Shown: in pieces, positions 49,773-62,128 of the stretch
Layout: the number at the start of each line of letters is the position of its first letter
Numbering within the stretch: the first letter of the stretch is position 1
DNA from: Vermamoeba vermiformis
Lineage: Eukaryota > Tubulinea > Echinamoebida
Direction of reading: 5' to 3'
Length of the DNA stretch: 64,000 bases
NCBI GenBank assembly: GCA_045837725.1
Contig: JBEWZL010000304.1
Coordinates: forward strand, 62,001-126,000
The notes under the pieces: generated by a model
Seen by the model: the letters and a program-made list of their open reading frames with translations, nothing else
Told to the model about the DNA's origin: nothing
Database searches by the model: none
Program-made: the position numbers and the translations under genes

Positions 49773-51209
49773 TTAAGTGATTGCGCTAATTACCTTTTTA
49801 ACGGCGGATGCGGGTGTGGTTGTAGTCTTGGGCTAAATATAGATATTAGTACTTTGTGATTAGGAGGTATTTTCTGTATACCTTAGTAACAGATGTCTTC
49901 GCCGTCGCAGTAGTAGGTTTTACCGCAGTAGTAGCAGGTTTTGTTGCGGTAGTCTTGGCTGTAGCTGGCTTCGCTGTTGTGGATGTGGTCGGTTTTGTCG
50001 CAGGAACTTTAGATGCAGTTGTGGTTGTTGTAGCTGGCTTCGTGGCAGTCGTAGTGGCGGGCTTTTTAACCGCAGAAGTGGTGGTCGGCTTAACAGTGGT
50101 TGTGGCGGGTTTGGTGGTAGTGGATGTGGGTTTTGTCGAGACAGCGGCAGGCTTAGTAACGGATGTAGCCGTGCTATCAGTCTTATTGGTATTGGAAGCT
50201 GTGGTCGACGTCGATGTGGCAGTGGTTGTGGCAGCAGGTTTCTTTACTGCAGCGGGTTTCGTGGCCGTTGTGATGGCTGGTTTAGGCGATGTTGTCACGG
50301 GCTTTGTGGCCGTCGTAGTGGGCTTAGAAGTCGGCGATGTTTTGACAGTTGTAGTGGTTGGCTTTAACGTTGTTGAGGTGGGTTTCGGCGATACTTTAGT
50401 GGCAGTAGTAGTGCTTGTAGGGGATGGTTTTGGTGTCGTTGTCGTCGATGTCTTGACCGGTGATTTTGTCGCTGTCGTGGCTGTGGTTGGTTTCTTTGGA
50501 GGAGAAGTTGAAGGCTTGTGCGTAGGGCTAGTTTTAGTTGTTGTAACAGTGAGTCTTGGCGACTTTTTGTCTTCGCTGCTGTGATCGCTTTTCGAGTCAT
50601 CATGTTTCACCACATTCGTATTATTATCCTCCTTTGAATCGTGGCTTTTATCCGCCGTCGTGCTAGTGGTCGCAGGCTTCTTAGCGGTGGTTGAAGTGGT
50701 CGTTGGTTTCTTGACAGCGGGTGACACTTTTATCGCTGGTTTGACACTCGGTGACACGCGTGTTGGTGTCGTTGATTTTCCGCTGGCCAGAGTTGGTGTC
50801 TTCGGCGTTGTAACAGGCGACGCTCGTCTGAAATTTACATTTGTTAGTCATATTATTAATACCTAAGAAAGAAAACCTACTTCCCAGGGCTGGTCTTTGG
50901 CGGAGTTGGAGGCCACGCGGGCAAGTCAGGCTTAGGACTTGAAGTTGGTGTAGTTGTTTTAGAGGTCTTAGGTGTGCTCGTCTTTGGACCAGGCGAACTC
51001 AACGGAGATTTATGGATCTTCAAACTGCCCGCTGTTGTTGCAGCTGTTTTAGCGCTGGATCCGGTTGGCTTTGTCGTGGTAATTTTAGGAGGGGTGTTAT
51101 TATTATCATTATTGCTCTTTATCTTCTTATCCTTAGTCGCGTTGTCTGTACGATTAGTGATTGTTTCTTGCTTCTGCGGGTCTTCGTCGGCTTCCGAGTG
51201 ATCGTCCAT
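49773..51209 (-). CDS. Thr/Lys/Pro-rich disordered protein
   Basis: Start at 51209 (MDDHSEADEDPQKQ). Exon 1 splices (phase-matched AA to A) to one long exon (about 50,826-49,882) of low-complexity TTATKP/KPTTT/KPAA units. A short last exon then reads PKTTTTPASAVKKVISAIT to a TAA at 49773. It has about 430 residues, no signal peptide and no membrane helix. It is very basic, with a composition like linker-histone tails or microtubule-binding linkers; an acidic N-terminus and SH3-binding PxxP motifs are present. No fold or function can be assigned. It could be the 5' part of the SH3 gene. The left-arm copy is shattered by indels. Confidence 0.65.
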
Positions 51210-51663
51210 TTTAATTAATTCAAAATTAATTGCTAAAGCCCCTATATAATTAAAATGACGATATTAGGCCGCTTTCTGATGTCCATAACAAATTGAGATA
51301 ATTATTAACTGATTAATTAAATTATCGTTGGGGTCGAGAAGAAGAAGTTTCATCTTAATTCGTCAGAAATCAAATTAACCGAAATAAAAAATATTAAAAT
51401 TAATGCATTAACGCGAAACAGCATTAATTGCTGGATGCAGATTGAATGGATCACTGACCTGCAATATGTAATCAAGCGAATGGCTCGAAGTTTGTAACGT
51501 GAATATGCACTACCTTACAGTATTGTGCTTTATTCAGCTTAGTGGACAATAACACTGAGTTTTCTGTGTTCCAAGTCTGCGCGCGTTTTTTAAAATATCT
51601 CAACGTATCTCCAATCTATTACTTTATTTACAAATTCAATACCACAACATAGCGAGCACTATT
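51210..51663. other. Intergenic region (right arm)
   Basis: This is the promoter side of the Thr-rich gene and the 3' side of the small F-box gene. It is AT-rich, with sense-strand polyadenylation-like AATAAA near 51,530. No gene seen. It is the partner of 22119-22577. Confidence 0.45.
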
Positions 51664-52272
51664 TTACCGCCACTTAGGACCGCCATTCGGATTATGCCTC
51701 TTCTTGCGACGCAGTTCCAAATCTGCCGCGTGCTGCTCTAGTGCTCGTGTGATTAACGCTGAATTTACTACAGGACCCGAGGTAGTACGTCTATTATATA
51801 GAATTAATATATTGCAAATAATAGGGGTCCAGATAATAGACGTACGCTATTGGTTTGGGCGTCAGTCGCGCGAGCCAAATCTGCGCAGCTTGTTCCCTCT
51901 GTTCACATTTACGGTATTCTAAAATATATCGTTCTTTATATGTTAATTTTGCTTGGTTTTGCAATTGTTTTCTTTTTCCTAAATCCATCCAAAATTAGTT
52001 TGCTATTTCTCACTCGCATTTAATACCAATATCCACATGTTTACGTGCTAATAATATTTACCCTTCTTCATTGCAATTTTTTTATTTCCGTAAGTCTTCA
52101 AGAAAGCAGATTTCCAAGCCTCATTGTCGCAGCTGATCGCGTACCACAAAATACACGTCTCAGAGACACTTAACAAATCTTCGCCATCCAAATATGAAAA
52201 ACAACGCACGAGGACTTCATCAGGTAAGTCGTTTACGTAGATGTCAAACGCCGCTGTTCTGTTGTCCTCCAT
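51664..52272 (-). CDS. Small F-box protein
   Basis: Three exons join in phase from MEDNRTAAFDIYVNDLPDEV to GGPKWR and a stop, about 165 residues. The F-box is complete (LPDEVLVRCFSYLDGEDLLS to CILWYAISCDNEAWKSAF). The rest is a charged helical region (KERYILEYRKCEQREQAAQI) without a recognised substrate-binding domain. F-box proteins bind Skp1 in SCF ubiquitin ligases. The ATG at 52272 is the first in frame. It lies 205 bp downstream of the Cys-rich gene, on the same strand. Confidence 0.75.
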
Positions 52273-52477
52273 CTTTTTCTGTTCGCTCAAATAATGAAGC
52301 AAACTTGCATTGAGGTGAAGTAGTTAAGCTGCATTTACTAAGACTGCACATTCAAACTAAACGAGGTTGTTGTATGGATCCCTGCCATTTCAATAAACTG
52401 CTATCGCCGAAATTCTTTAATTTTAGCAATAGTATACGAGTATTTATTGTACAGCTGATCGCGAGTTTGATTACAAA

Positions 52478-55400
52478 TTAATAGAAGTACAGCACGAGTG
52501 ATAGAACCACGAGTTGTAGTGCGGAATGAGTAGCACGTGATCCACTCGCTGCAGAGTGAGGCGTAGCTGTTTCTGCTTGAGGTGTGTTGCCGGCCTGGAC
52601 AGGTGCGTTGCTCACAGGAACAGGAACGGGCGAAGCAATAGGCTCAGGTACGTTGTTGATTGGTGGATTTACTGTTACTGGCGAGCTGACTGGTGCACTG
52701 ACTGGCACAGCTACTGGAGTGACCGGTGTTTCATGAACGGGCGTATTAACTGGAGCAGCAACAGGTACCGAGATTGGAGTAGGGATGGGTGCGGGTAGCG
52801 TGCCTGTAATCATCATCGTTAGACTTGCCATATTAGGAAATCACGTGACCGTGGAGGACTTACTGCAGATATGTTGCGAGCAATAGCCCGAAGAACAATC
52901 GTTGGAGACGAGGCAAGATTTGTTGAGAGCACATTTCGCGCAACTGCCACCACAGTCAGTGTCGGTCTCGTCTTGATTCAGAATGCCGTCGTTACAGGTC
53001 GCGGGGGTGAGCACTAATAATAACAGTATTAGGACTTGTTGAAGTTAAAGCAAGTTGTCGTTACTTACCGCAAATGCCTTGCGTGCAATTGTCTGAAGCG
53101 CAGTCAGAGTTGATGAGGCACTTCAAATCTAAAGCGCAAGGACTGCATGAGCCACCGCAATCTTGATCCGTTTCATCACCATTCTTAATTTGGTCATCGC
53201 ATGCTGGGGCGACTGGAATAAAATTTGAAGGTCAGATCCGAATCTGGTTTTCAATTTTGAGACAAGACTTACCACACAATCCGTTCAAACAATGCAAGCT
53301 AGTACAATCTTCATTGATGTTGCATGTTTTGTCTACTGGGCAAGGTTGGCAGTCAGATCCACCGCAGTCCACGGCAGTTTCAAATCCGTTTTGAATGGCG
53401 TCGTCGCACGTTGAGTTAGCTGTATAATTGGCTTAATATACGAATAAATTGATGTAAAAGTACATACCACACTTATAATCAACGCAATTAAGACTAAGAC
53501 AATCTGAGTTTTTGTCGCAAGTTAATCCAGCGTCACATCCGGTACACGAACCGCCGCAATCAGTGTCGGTTTCGTTGCCATTGTGAATTCCATCAGTACA
53601 AGTAGGAGCCACTGTAATAATTGATTAGTATCTCATAGTTCATGAAAATTAAGTGCACGTACGGCAAGTGAAGAAGACGCAATTGAGGCTCTGACAATCA
53701 TTGCCGTTGAAGCATCGACTACCTGATGGACAAGCATTGCACGTGGGACCACCGCAATCAGTACTAGTCTCTTGACCGTTCTTCACATTATCGGTACAAG
53801 TCGGGGTTTCTAGGAAAAAATTAGATCCGCTTCAAGGTTCTTGATCTACTTACGACAAGTATCGTTAATGCATATACCACTAGTACAATCACTAGCCAAC
53901 AAACAGTTCTTTCCGTTACCGCAAGGTGAACAGCCTAGAGCACCACCGCAGTCCACATCCGTCTCAGCACCGTTCATGATTCGATCATTGCAAGTAGGCA
54001 TTACTATAAAAGTCCTTAATAATCATATACATAGAGAATATTGAATATTGTTCTTACTGCATTTTCCTTCTGCGCAACTCAAGCTCGAACAATCTGAATT
54101 GCTCAAGCATTTTTGTCCTTGCGAGCACGTGGGACAATTAGGACCTCCGCAGTCATAATCGGTCTCGCCTTGGTTAATGATGCCGTCGTCGCACGTAGGT
54201 GATTCTAAAATGAATTTAATAAATGAACAGATTTGGTACTTAAATTATTTTCGGTACTTACGACAGATGCCGTTGAGGCAATTATTGCTCGTGCAACCCG
54301 AACTATCGAGGCACTTTCCTCCAGGAGCACATCCACCACAAACAAGACCGCCACAATCGACATCAACTTCGTCTTGATTTTGGATCTGGTCGTCGCACGT
54401 CGGTGCCACTAAGAGCAATCAATTACGCTACTGTATCATCGTATTATAGTCTTATTATACTCACGACAAGTGGTTCCATTGCAGTGAAGGCTCGTGCAAT
54501 CATTATTGACCAAACACATTTGATCGTCAAGGCAGTTTGCAGTACACTTAGTGCCACCACAATCAACGTCAGTCTCGTCTTGATTACGAATGCCATCAGA
54601 GCACGTGGCCTCAACTAATATCCAAGCATTAGATTAGGAAAGATGGGCGTTGTTGTGAAGTTTTACGTACCGCAAACGAGGGTGTCACAATGCAAGCTGA
54701 CACAATCACTGTTGACTTTACAGCTCAAGTTATCGCTGCACTTGTCGCAGTTATTGCCTCCACAATCCTTAGAGGTCTCATTGCCGTTCAAAATGTTGTC
54801 AGTACACGTCGGTGCTTGACACACTTCGTTGACGCAGTTTTTGCTCGTGCAGTCAGCATCAACTTTGCACCCGAGACCTGGATCACAAGCAGAGCAAGGA
54901 CCACCACAATCAACGTCAGTCTCGCCTTGGTTCTTAATGGAGTCCGAGCACGTGGCCTTAACTAAGATCCGAGCATTAGATCTGAGATGCAAAGACTAGA
55001 ACTGAGTTTTACGTACCGCAAACGAGGTTGTCGCAATGCAAGCTGACACAATCGCTGTTGACTTTGCAGCTTGAGTCATCACTGCATTGGCCGCAATCGT
55101 TGCCTCCGCAGTCCTTAGAGGTCTCATTACCGTTCAAAATGTTGTCAGTACATGTCGGTGCTTGACACACTTCATTGACGCAGTTTTTGCTCGTGCAGTC
55201 CGCGTCAACCTTGCACCCGAGACCTGGATCACAAGCAGAGCAAGGACCACCACAATCAACGTCAGTCTCGGCTTGGTTCTTAATCGAATCTGAGCATGTG
55301 GCAGCGACTGTAAGAAAAGGTTAATTTGGACCCGCAAGGCGTCCTGTGTCAGAATTTTCGCGTACCGCAAATTTGGCTAGAACAGTTAAGACTGGCACAG

Positions 55401-58400
55401 TCTGCGTTGACCAAACAAGCCTTCGTATCAGGGCATGATTGGCACGTGGAACCACCGCAATCAGTGTCGGTCTCATCTTGATTTTTAATGGTGTCGATGC
55501 AAGTGGGAGCGGCTTCAAGTTGCATTAATACTTAAAACAAAGGTAAATTAGAATTGCTTACCGCACAAATTGTTGACACAATGAAGACTAGTGCAATCTG
55601 AATTGGCCAAACATTTTTTGGAGTCTTCACACTTAGCGCAATTTCCACCGCAATCAACGTCCGTTTCTTCGTTGTTTTGAATTGTGTCGTTACAAGTTGC
55701 AGCCACTGACAGAAGCGTCAATAATGACTTTCTTATTAAGTATTTCTACATACCACAAGTCAATGCCGAGCAGTGCAAGCTGACACAATCGCTGTTGACA
55801 GAGCAACTCTTGGTGTCATCGCATTTCTTATCGCAAACTCCACCGCAATCAGTGTCGGTCTCGTTCTGATTTTTGATACCGTCGAAACAAGTAGCAGCGA
55901 CTTGATTATACTTTAGTATTGTGCTTCACGATGGTCATTGGTACTTACCACACACTTCGGCGGCACAATGAAGACTAATGCAGTCTGAGTCAACTTTGCA
56001 AGCATTGTTGTCCTCACACTTGTTGCATGAACCACCGCAGTCAGTGGCTGTTTCATCGCCGTTCAGAATTTGGTCATCGCATGCAGGGGCGACTATATTA
56101 TGATATGATCAGCATCAAGCTCGATGAGGCGTCGAGTAGTAGTTGTATACTTACCACAGAAGGTACCATTGCAATGCAAACTGGTGCAGTCCGCGTTTGC
56201 TTTGCAAGTTTTGTTATCGGAACAAGGGGAGCAAGTACCTCCACAATCGGTATCCGTTTCATTGCCGTTCTTTATCGTGTCATCGCATGTTGGTAAAGCT
56301 ATTCACTAGGTTAGCCTCACGTACTCACGGATCCCCAATGCAGAAACTTCAAAACTTACCGCACTTCAAGCCAACACAGTGCAAGCTCGTGCAATCAGTA
56401 TCGACTTGACAGGATTGATTGAATCCACACGGGTCACAAACTCCACCGCAATCAGTGTCAGTTTCATTTTGGTTGTGGATCCCGTCTGCGCACGTAGCAG
56501 TTACTAATAACAATCATTACGCCATGTTTAGAGATTAAATAAATACGTGTCACTTACTGCAAGTAGTGTCACAATGGAGACTAATGCAGTCTGAGTCAAC
56601 TTTGCAAGTGTTGCCATCATCACACTTGTTGCACGAGCCACCGCAGTCGGTGGCTGTTTCATCGCCGTTCAAAATTTGATCGTCGCACGAAGGGGCAACT
56701 GCATTAAGAGAATATTAGTAAGTTGGTCTAGAAGTCTCTGCTAATGAGTGTAGACTTACCGCAAGTACCGCTGTCACAATGCAAGCTGGTGCAATCTTCG
56801 TTGACTTTGCACATTTTGTTATCAGCGCAAGCTGAGCATGTGCCTCCACAGTCAATGTCAGTTTCGTTGCCGTTCTTTATCGTGTCGTCGCAGGTCGGTA
56901 GAACTTAAAAAAAATAGTTATTAGATCTGGTCACCGAGATCTGCTCGAATAAACTTACCACACTTTAATCCAAAACAGTGCAAGCTTGTGCAATCGGTGT
57001 CTACTTGACATGATTGATTGAATCCACATGGATCACAAACTCCACCGCAATCAGTGTCAGTTTCATTTTGATTGTGGATCCCGTCTGAGCACGTGGCAGG
57101 AACTGATATCAAGCGTTAACATCGTAGCCTTAGAATATTCCCAATCTTGTACTTACTGCAAGTAGAGTCGCAATGAAGACTAATGCAGTCTGAGTCAACT
57201 TTGCAAGCATTGTTGTCCCCACACTTGTTGCACGAGCCACCGCAGTCAGTGGCTGTTTCATCGCCGTTCAGAATTTGGTCGTCGCATGCAGGGGCGACTG
57301 TAATATGATATGATTAGCATCAAGGTAATGAGGCGTCAAGTAGTAGTTGTATACTTACCACAGAAGGTACCATTGCAATGCAAACTAGTACAGTCTTCGT
57401 TGATCTTGCAAGCTTTTTTGTCAGTACAAGGGGAGCAAGTACCTCCACAGTCAGTGTCGGTCTCGTTGCCGTTCTTAATCGTGTCGTCGCATGTTGGTAA
57501 AGCTACAAGAAGGCTCAGAACAGGTCGTTGAAGATCCACCCCAAAAACTTACCGCACTTCAGGCTAACGCAATGCAAGCTCGTGCAATCAGTATCAACAT
57601 TGCAGCTCTGATTATATCCACATGGATCACAAACTCCACCGCAATCAATGTCGGTTTCGTTTTGGTTACGGATCGAATCCGAACATGTTGCGGGGACTAA
57701 GTTTTTTAATTAGCTCCCTAAGAAAAAAAAAAACATCGCACGCGCACACTACTTACCACAGAGGGTACCATTACAATGCAAGCTCAGGCAGTCATCGTCG
57801 ACAAGACAAGAAATTTCATCGCCACACTTGGGACACGAAGAGGTAACTCCACCGCAGTCCACGCCAGTTTCATCTTGGTTTTTGATGCCGTCAGTGCAAG
57901 ATTGAGCAACTAAATATAGTCGTGAGTAAGAAATAAGGTGTAAAGAGTCCTCCTTACTGCAAATTCCGCCTGTGCAAATGTTGGACTGACAGTCTTCGTT
58001 GACGTTGCATTGAAGGTCATTAGCGCACTTGTACAGCGCATTGCAGTTGTCTCCTCCGCAGTTCAAATCAGTCTCGCCCCAGTTCTTGATGCCGTCAAGA
58101 CATGGAGATTCTAAAAAAGGAAATTAAGTCACATGGCCAGGAGATTGGACATGACTAAGTTGACTTACCACACGTGTTCGTGGTCGAGGAGCAGTAGTTT
58201 TGCAAGCAATCCAAGTTGTTTGAGCACCTCTTGCCGCTGGGACATTGAGCGCAAAATGGTCCTCCACAGTCGATGTCAGTCTCGCCAATCTCCGTGGATA
58301 ATAATCCATCGCTGCAAAGGGTAGTAGGACTCATTGTAATGCCAAGGAACCAAGTCTGGAGCGGGGATTCGTCGACCAAAGTGGCATCTTCGGTAAGGTC

Positions 58401-59561
58401 TATGAACCTAATGATCTTTCCTGTTGAAGTGCCTACAAGCAAAATGGTATCGCCATTGGAGTCAATGTAGCCAAAAACACTGATCGGGCTCAGAACATCA
58501 GCAGATCCGGATGAGACCCACGAATCTCCAGACTTGACAAATTTCTGGACCTTTCCCAAGCTATTCGATACGACGTATAATGTATCAAATCCAACGACAG
58601 TATTCGTAGCATCGAGTATGGCAAAGTCAAAAAAGGAAGATCCAACCGCATTCAAAGATTGCGAGCTGGAAACTTGAATGACGTGCGTGTTGTTGCCGAC
58701 GTATAGCTCGTTGTTGAATATTTTGACGGTAAGTATGTTGGTGGAGGTGGCTACAACGCTGGCGATACCCGAGTCCAACGATTTCTGAACCACTTTTTGT
58801 GTTCCAGATGTCCACGTTTCATTTCCACTTGAGACGGCAGCGCTGACAAAACTATTACTATCAAAGGTATTGTCCCACAAAATGCTCTGGGTAATAGCTC
58901 CAGTATTGTCGATGAAGGCTGAGACGCGAGGGTCGGATGTTGGCGTCGGTGCTGCTGGATCAGAATCATAGCAAGCCAATCCTAATGTAGTTCTATCGGG
59001 AGATATTGCGAGCTTTCCTTCTAGCATGCTTCCTGTAAGCGTGCATTTAGGGCTATCGCTGGTTGACCTGGATGTACTAATTAATACTGTAAAGATTCCA
59101 AAATTGGAACTATTGAATCATGAACAATATTTAAAGTAGTAATAATGTATTAGAGAGCAATTATTGCTTGGCAATCAAAGCAAATAGTCCCGTATTCAAT
59201 CACCTGTCACCAACGCTTTTCATTAAATAAAAGGAAATAGCGCGAATTGAATTCCATTAATGCATATTACTATCACTTACATAGGAAGGTCTATTTGTTG
59301 CAACTTTGTGCCATTTAGCGCATATTCTACTAAAGAAACTGATTTTCCGAGCGGGCCTGAGCAGTTGTTAATAATCTTGAATACAAACGTGCAAGATATT
59401 AACGTAATATATTATAGCATAATAAAATTAAGCTACTCACTGGACGTTCCGTCTATTTTCGTTACAATAAAACTTCCAGGCTGAAACGCCGCGCAGTATG
59501 CAGATCTGACGCAACAGCCAATCAGAATAGCTGCCAGTAGTATTGTGATTATACTACGCAT
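52478..59561 (-). CDS. GPI-anchored surface protein: propeller-like domain plus 28 Cys-rich repeats
   Basis: The ATG at 59561 gives a signal peptide (MRSIITILLAAILIGCCVRS); an in-frame upstream ATG at 59645 exists but would bury it. Exons up to 58.3 kb encode about 300 residues of beta-rich sequence (FIVTKIDG, LVEYALNGTKLQQIDLP, KLAISPDRTTLGLACYD, LYVVSNSLGKVQKFV) that reads as a beta-propeller. Then 28 repeats of about 47 residues follow with the pattern C-x-D-x-I-x-N-x-x-E-T-D-x-D-C-G-G-x-C-x-x-C ... C-x-x-x-x-D-C-x-S-x-x-C. Almost every repeat is one exon; R16-17 and R18-19 share exons. A Pro/Val-rich linker (52.53-52.80 kb) and a hydrophobic end (LQLVVLSLVLYFY) form a GPI signal. Such ETDxDCGG repeats occur in extracellular proteins of protists and some bacteria. 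Adhesion or prey recognition is inferred. Confidence 0.85.
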
Positions 59562-59699
59562 GGCGTTGTATTGAGTGCAATAGTTAATAATGGCAGCTAT
59601 TCCAGCGTAACCTGCCAAAACAGAATTGGGACGTGAACCTGTCATAAAATGACATGCTTGTCACATCAGATTCACGCGCGGTACCATCCAGGCACGATA

Positions 59700-59951
59700 C
59701 TAACGCATGCTTAATTCTTTGATCAACGAGTGATGTGAAAGAAGAAGCGCGTTCGTGATCTGGACTTGAAATTTTGCACGATAGATCTGTTGTCGGTTAC
59801 AACGGAGGCATCGGATTGTTTGCATGAGTGCCATTATTTGCTCTTGCAGCGTATATTTGTTGCAATATTGATTTTCTTTTTCTTCTCGCGAATTTGGTTT
59901 AATCTCCGAACTGCGAGCTACATTTGGCGGCGGTTTTGTGTTTTCTTTCAT
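59700..59951 (-). CDS. Small basic protein with a CLRC motif
   Basis: A single open exon of 83 residues (MKENTKPPPNVARSSEIKPN ... MQTIRCLRCNRQQIYRAKF ... LIKELSMR). It is lysine/arginine-rich, with one CxxC and no membrane segment or signal peptide. The start codon is 46 bp from the divergent SDR start, so the two should share a promoter. It ends 138 bp before the start of the Cys-rich surface protein on the same strand, and could be a 5' exon of that transcript. The family is unknown. Confidence 0.45.
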   Translation of the reverse strand: MKENTKPPPNVARSSEIKPNSREEKENQYCNKYTLQEQIMALMQTIRCLRCNRQQIYRAKFQVQITNALLLSHHSLIKELSMR

Positions 59952-59997
59952 GTCGACCGTTTGTATTATATAGCACTGTATATTTGTAATTATATCA

Positions 59998-61563
59998 ATG
60001 AAGAGACCTAGCGCGGTGTTCTACGCTTGTCTAGTAGGTTTGTTGTACCTCGCAAATCTGCTTCTCGCCAGCATCTGGGTCTTGGGACTTGCTACATTAT
60101 TGGCTTATCTAGTACGAAGGTAATTAAAATTCTATAAATGCATTTGAAGTTGAAATTCAGAACTGGATCTAGTTCAATTACGCGTAAATTTACAGATTCA
60201 TTGGATAATAAATAAAAAATTAATAAGCCGATTATTTATTCGCAATAATCAATGGTAATCTTATTTTGAATATTGCTGCCTCTGTAGCTAATTTTGTTGC
60301 ACCAGATTCGTTTTTGAAACTCACCTGCAGCTGCCTGTACCTCAAAATGGAGCGGTTCTTATCACAGGCACTTCAACAGGCATTGGAAAAGAACTATCTT
60401 TTCATTTCGCGAAGCGAGGATTCCTTGTAAGTTTGCTTTATGTTCTTCATTTTGCGTTCGATCTAAATAATTGGTACAGGTATTTGCTACAGTTCGAAAG
60501 ACCGAGGACGCTGAGAGATTGCATCGTGAGTGTCCTGAAAACAAGCATCTCCTCAAAACTGTTATCATGGGTACGCATCCACGTCGATCACAAATTTTAT
60601 TTCCTTATTTAGCATTGACCCATTCTATGCAGATACTACAAACGACGATCACGTGCGCGATGCCGTAGAGATTGTACGAACTGAACTCAAGCAATCGAAC
60701 AAACAGTTATTTTGCCTGATCTGCAACGCAGGTGTTGCTGAAACGTACCCGATCGAGACAACCACAAGATACGCTTTTGACAAAATGTTCGGAGGTACAC
60801 TAAATGTTAAAATATATTAATCCAACGTATCCAGCGAATGTTTATGGCACGATTTCGACAGTTCGTGGATTCGCTCCCATGTTACGCGAGTACACTGGCG
60901 AAGGCTCTCCGCGCATACTGTACGCCTAATTTATCATTACTCCCATATACTAATGATACATAGTATTACATCGAGCTTGGCAGGCTTCTTCGCAACACAA
61001 GGACTTGGAATGTATTGCGCTTCAAAGCACGTAAGTTTGATAATATTTTTGGTCGATGATTCTTCGGTAGTAACTCTGTAATAGGCTCTAGAGGCGATAG
61101 GCGATGCCCTTAGAATCGAGTTAAGATTTTGGAGCATTAAAGTATCTGTTATCGAACCTGGAACGTTCGAAAGTCCGATGATCCACGACATCCAAAACGA
61201 GTCAAAATATGAATTGGAACAATATACGCCGATGATTAAGAACTTCAACGCTGCATTCGGACGTGCGTATATTAAATATTAGTCCTAATAACTCATCGCT
61301 AAACATGAACAGTGCTTTTCAAGTATTTTGGCATCAAAACGTTGGATACGTTAGTTGAAGCGATAGAAAAAGTGGCGCTTGCGAAATATCCTCCTGCACG
61401 CAGAGCTGTTGGTGTGTAGTTTTAGTCATAGGTTCAGTATTTATGTAACTTTTTATTCTTTGTAGGTTACGACACGGGCCTACTGTTCGTCGCTAATTGT
61501 TTGCCAGATTCAGTGATAACATTGTGTGCAAATTTAGCTGAGAAATTTGGCCAAATGATGTAA
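59998..61563 (+). CDS. Membrane-anchored short-chain dehydrogenase/reductase
   Basis: Eight exons join in phase to about 330 residues. The first exon encodes a hydrophobic N-terminus (ACLVGLLYLANLLLASIWVLG) that would anchor the enzyme in the ER. Classical SDR motifs follow: cofactor site TGTSTGIG, the NAG strand motif (CLICNAGV), the catalytic Ser in LITSSLAG and the YCASK Tyr/Lys pair. PGTF follows the active site, as in the retinol dehydrogenase / 17-beta-HSD group. It probably uses NAD(P)H on a steroid, retinoid or other lipid alcohol; the exact substrate cannot be read. The acceptor after VIM is the one at CTATGCAG; the nearer TTTAG would shift the frame. The left-arm copy has a stop in exon 2. 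Confidence 0.87.
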
Positions 61564-62128
61564 TTTTGGTGGCGCCGTTTGCTCAGTTGGAGAAGATTTT
61601 GATGGCCCAACAGTGTACATTATGCGATAAATCTAAAAATGCTTAGTTACTTAGGTCAATCGTAAGCTTAATTAGCCGGTTTTGGAAAGATTTAGCAATT
61701 AAATCTCTATCATATGACAAGGTTTCGTCAATCAAATAGTACGGGAGAGATTGATTACGAAATTTCGTTACTTCTAGGCAAGGTTGTCATAATCAACTAT
61801 TATCGCAACCTGAGTTTCCTCAGAACAGCTACTCTAGCTGCATTGTTTTTTGTATCTCATTAAAGTCGAGTTGATCATTACATAGAACTGAGATTTGTCC
61901 GTTCAGAAAAGATTGGCTCTGGAACCAAATATTACAACGATTACGCTAAATAACTTACAAGTATAGCACCAACGAAGGTACTCTGAAATTTCTTCGTGAC
62001 GATTGGTCACTTGGACTTGGTCGTTTCGTTAAAATACACGAACGATTGTTATTTAAAAGGCGGGCACAAACCTTTTGGTGATTTAGTCACCGTTTTGTAC
62101 AAAACACAACCGTTCATAACATTAAATT
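61564..62128. other. Intergenic region (right arm)
   Basis: This is the partner of 11572-12136 and identical where compared. It holds the F-box gene promoter. No other feature is seen. Confidence 0.5.

Noticed and set aside
49856-50584. Val/Ala/Gly-rich 242-residue frame on the plus strand
   Set aside because: It is antisense to the Thr/Lys/Pro low-complexity exon, whose codons read as GFVAVV in reverse.
52861-58100. Regularly spaced repeats resembling a CRISPR array
   Set aside because: The period is about 200 bp, units code for Cys-rich repeats in exons, and the spacers are introns with GT/AG ends.
60471-60668. Minor frames within the SDR gene on both strands
   Set aside because: They run through splice sites or oppose the SDR exons, and the SDR motifs fix the correct frame.
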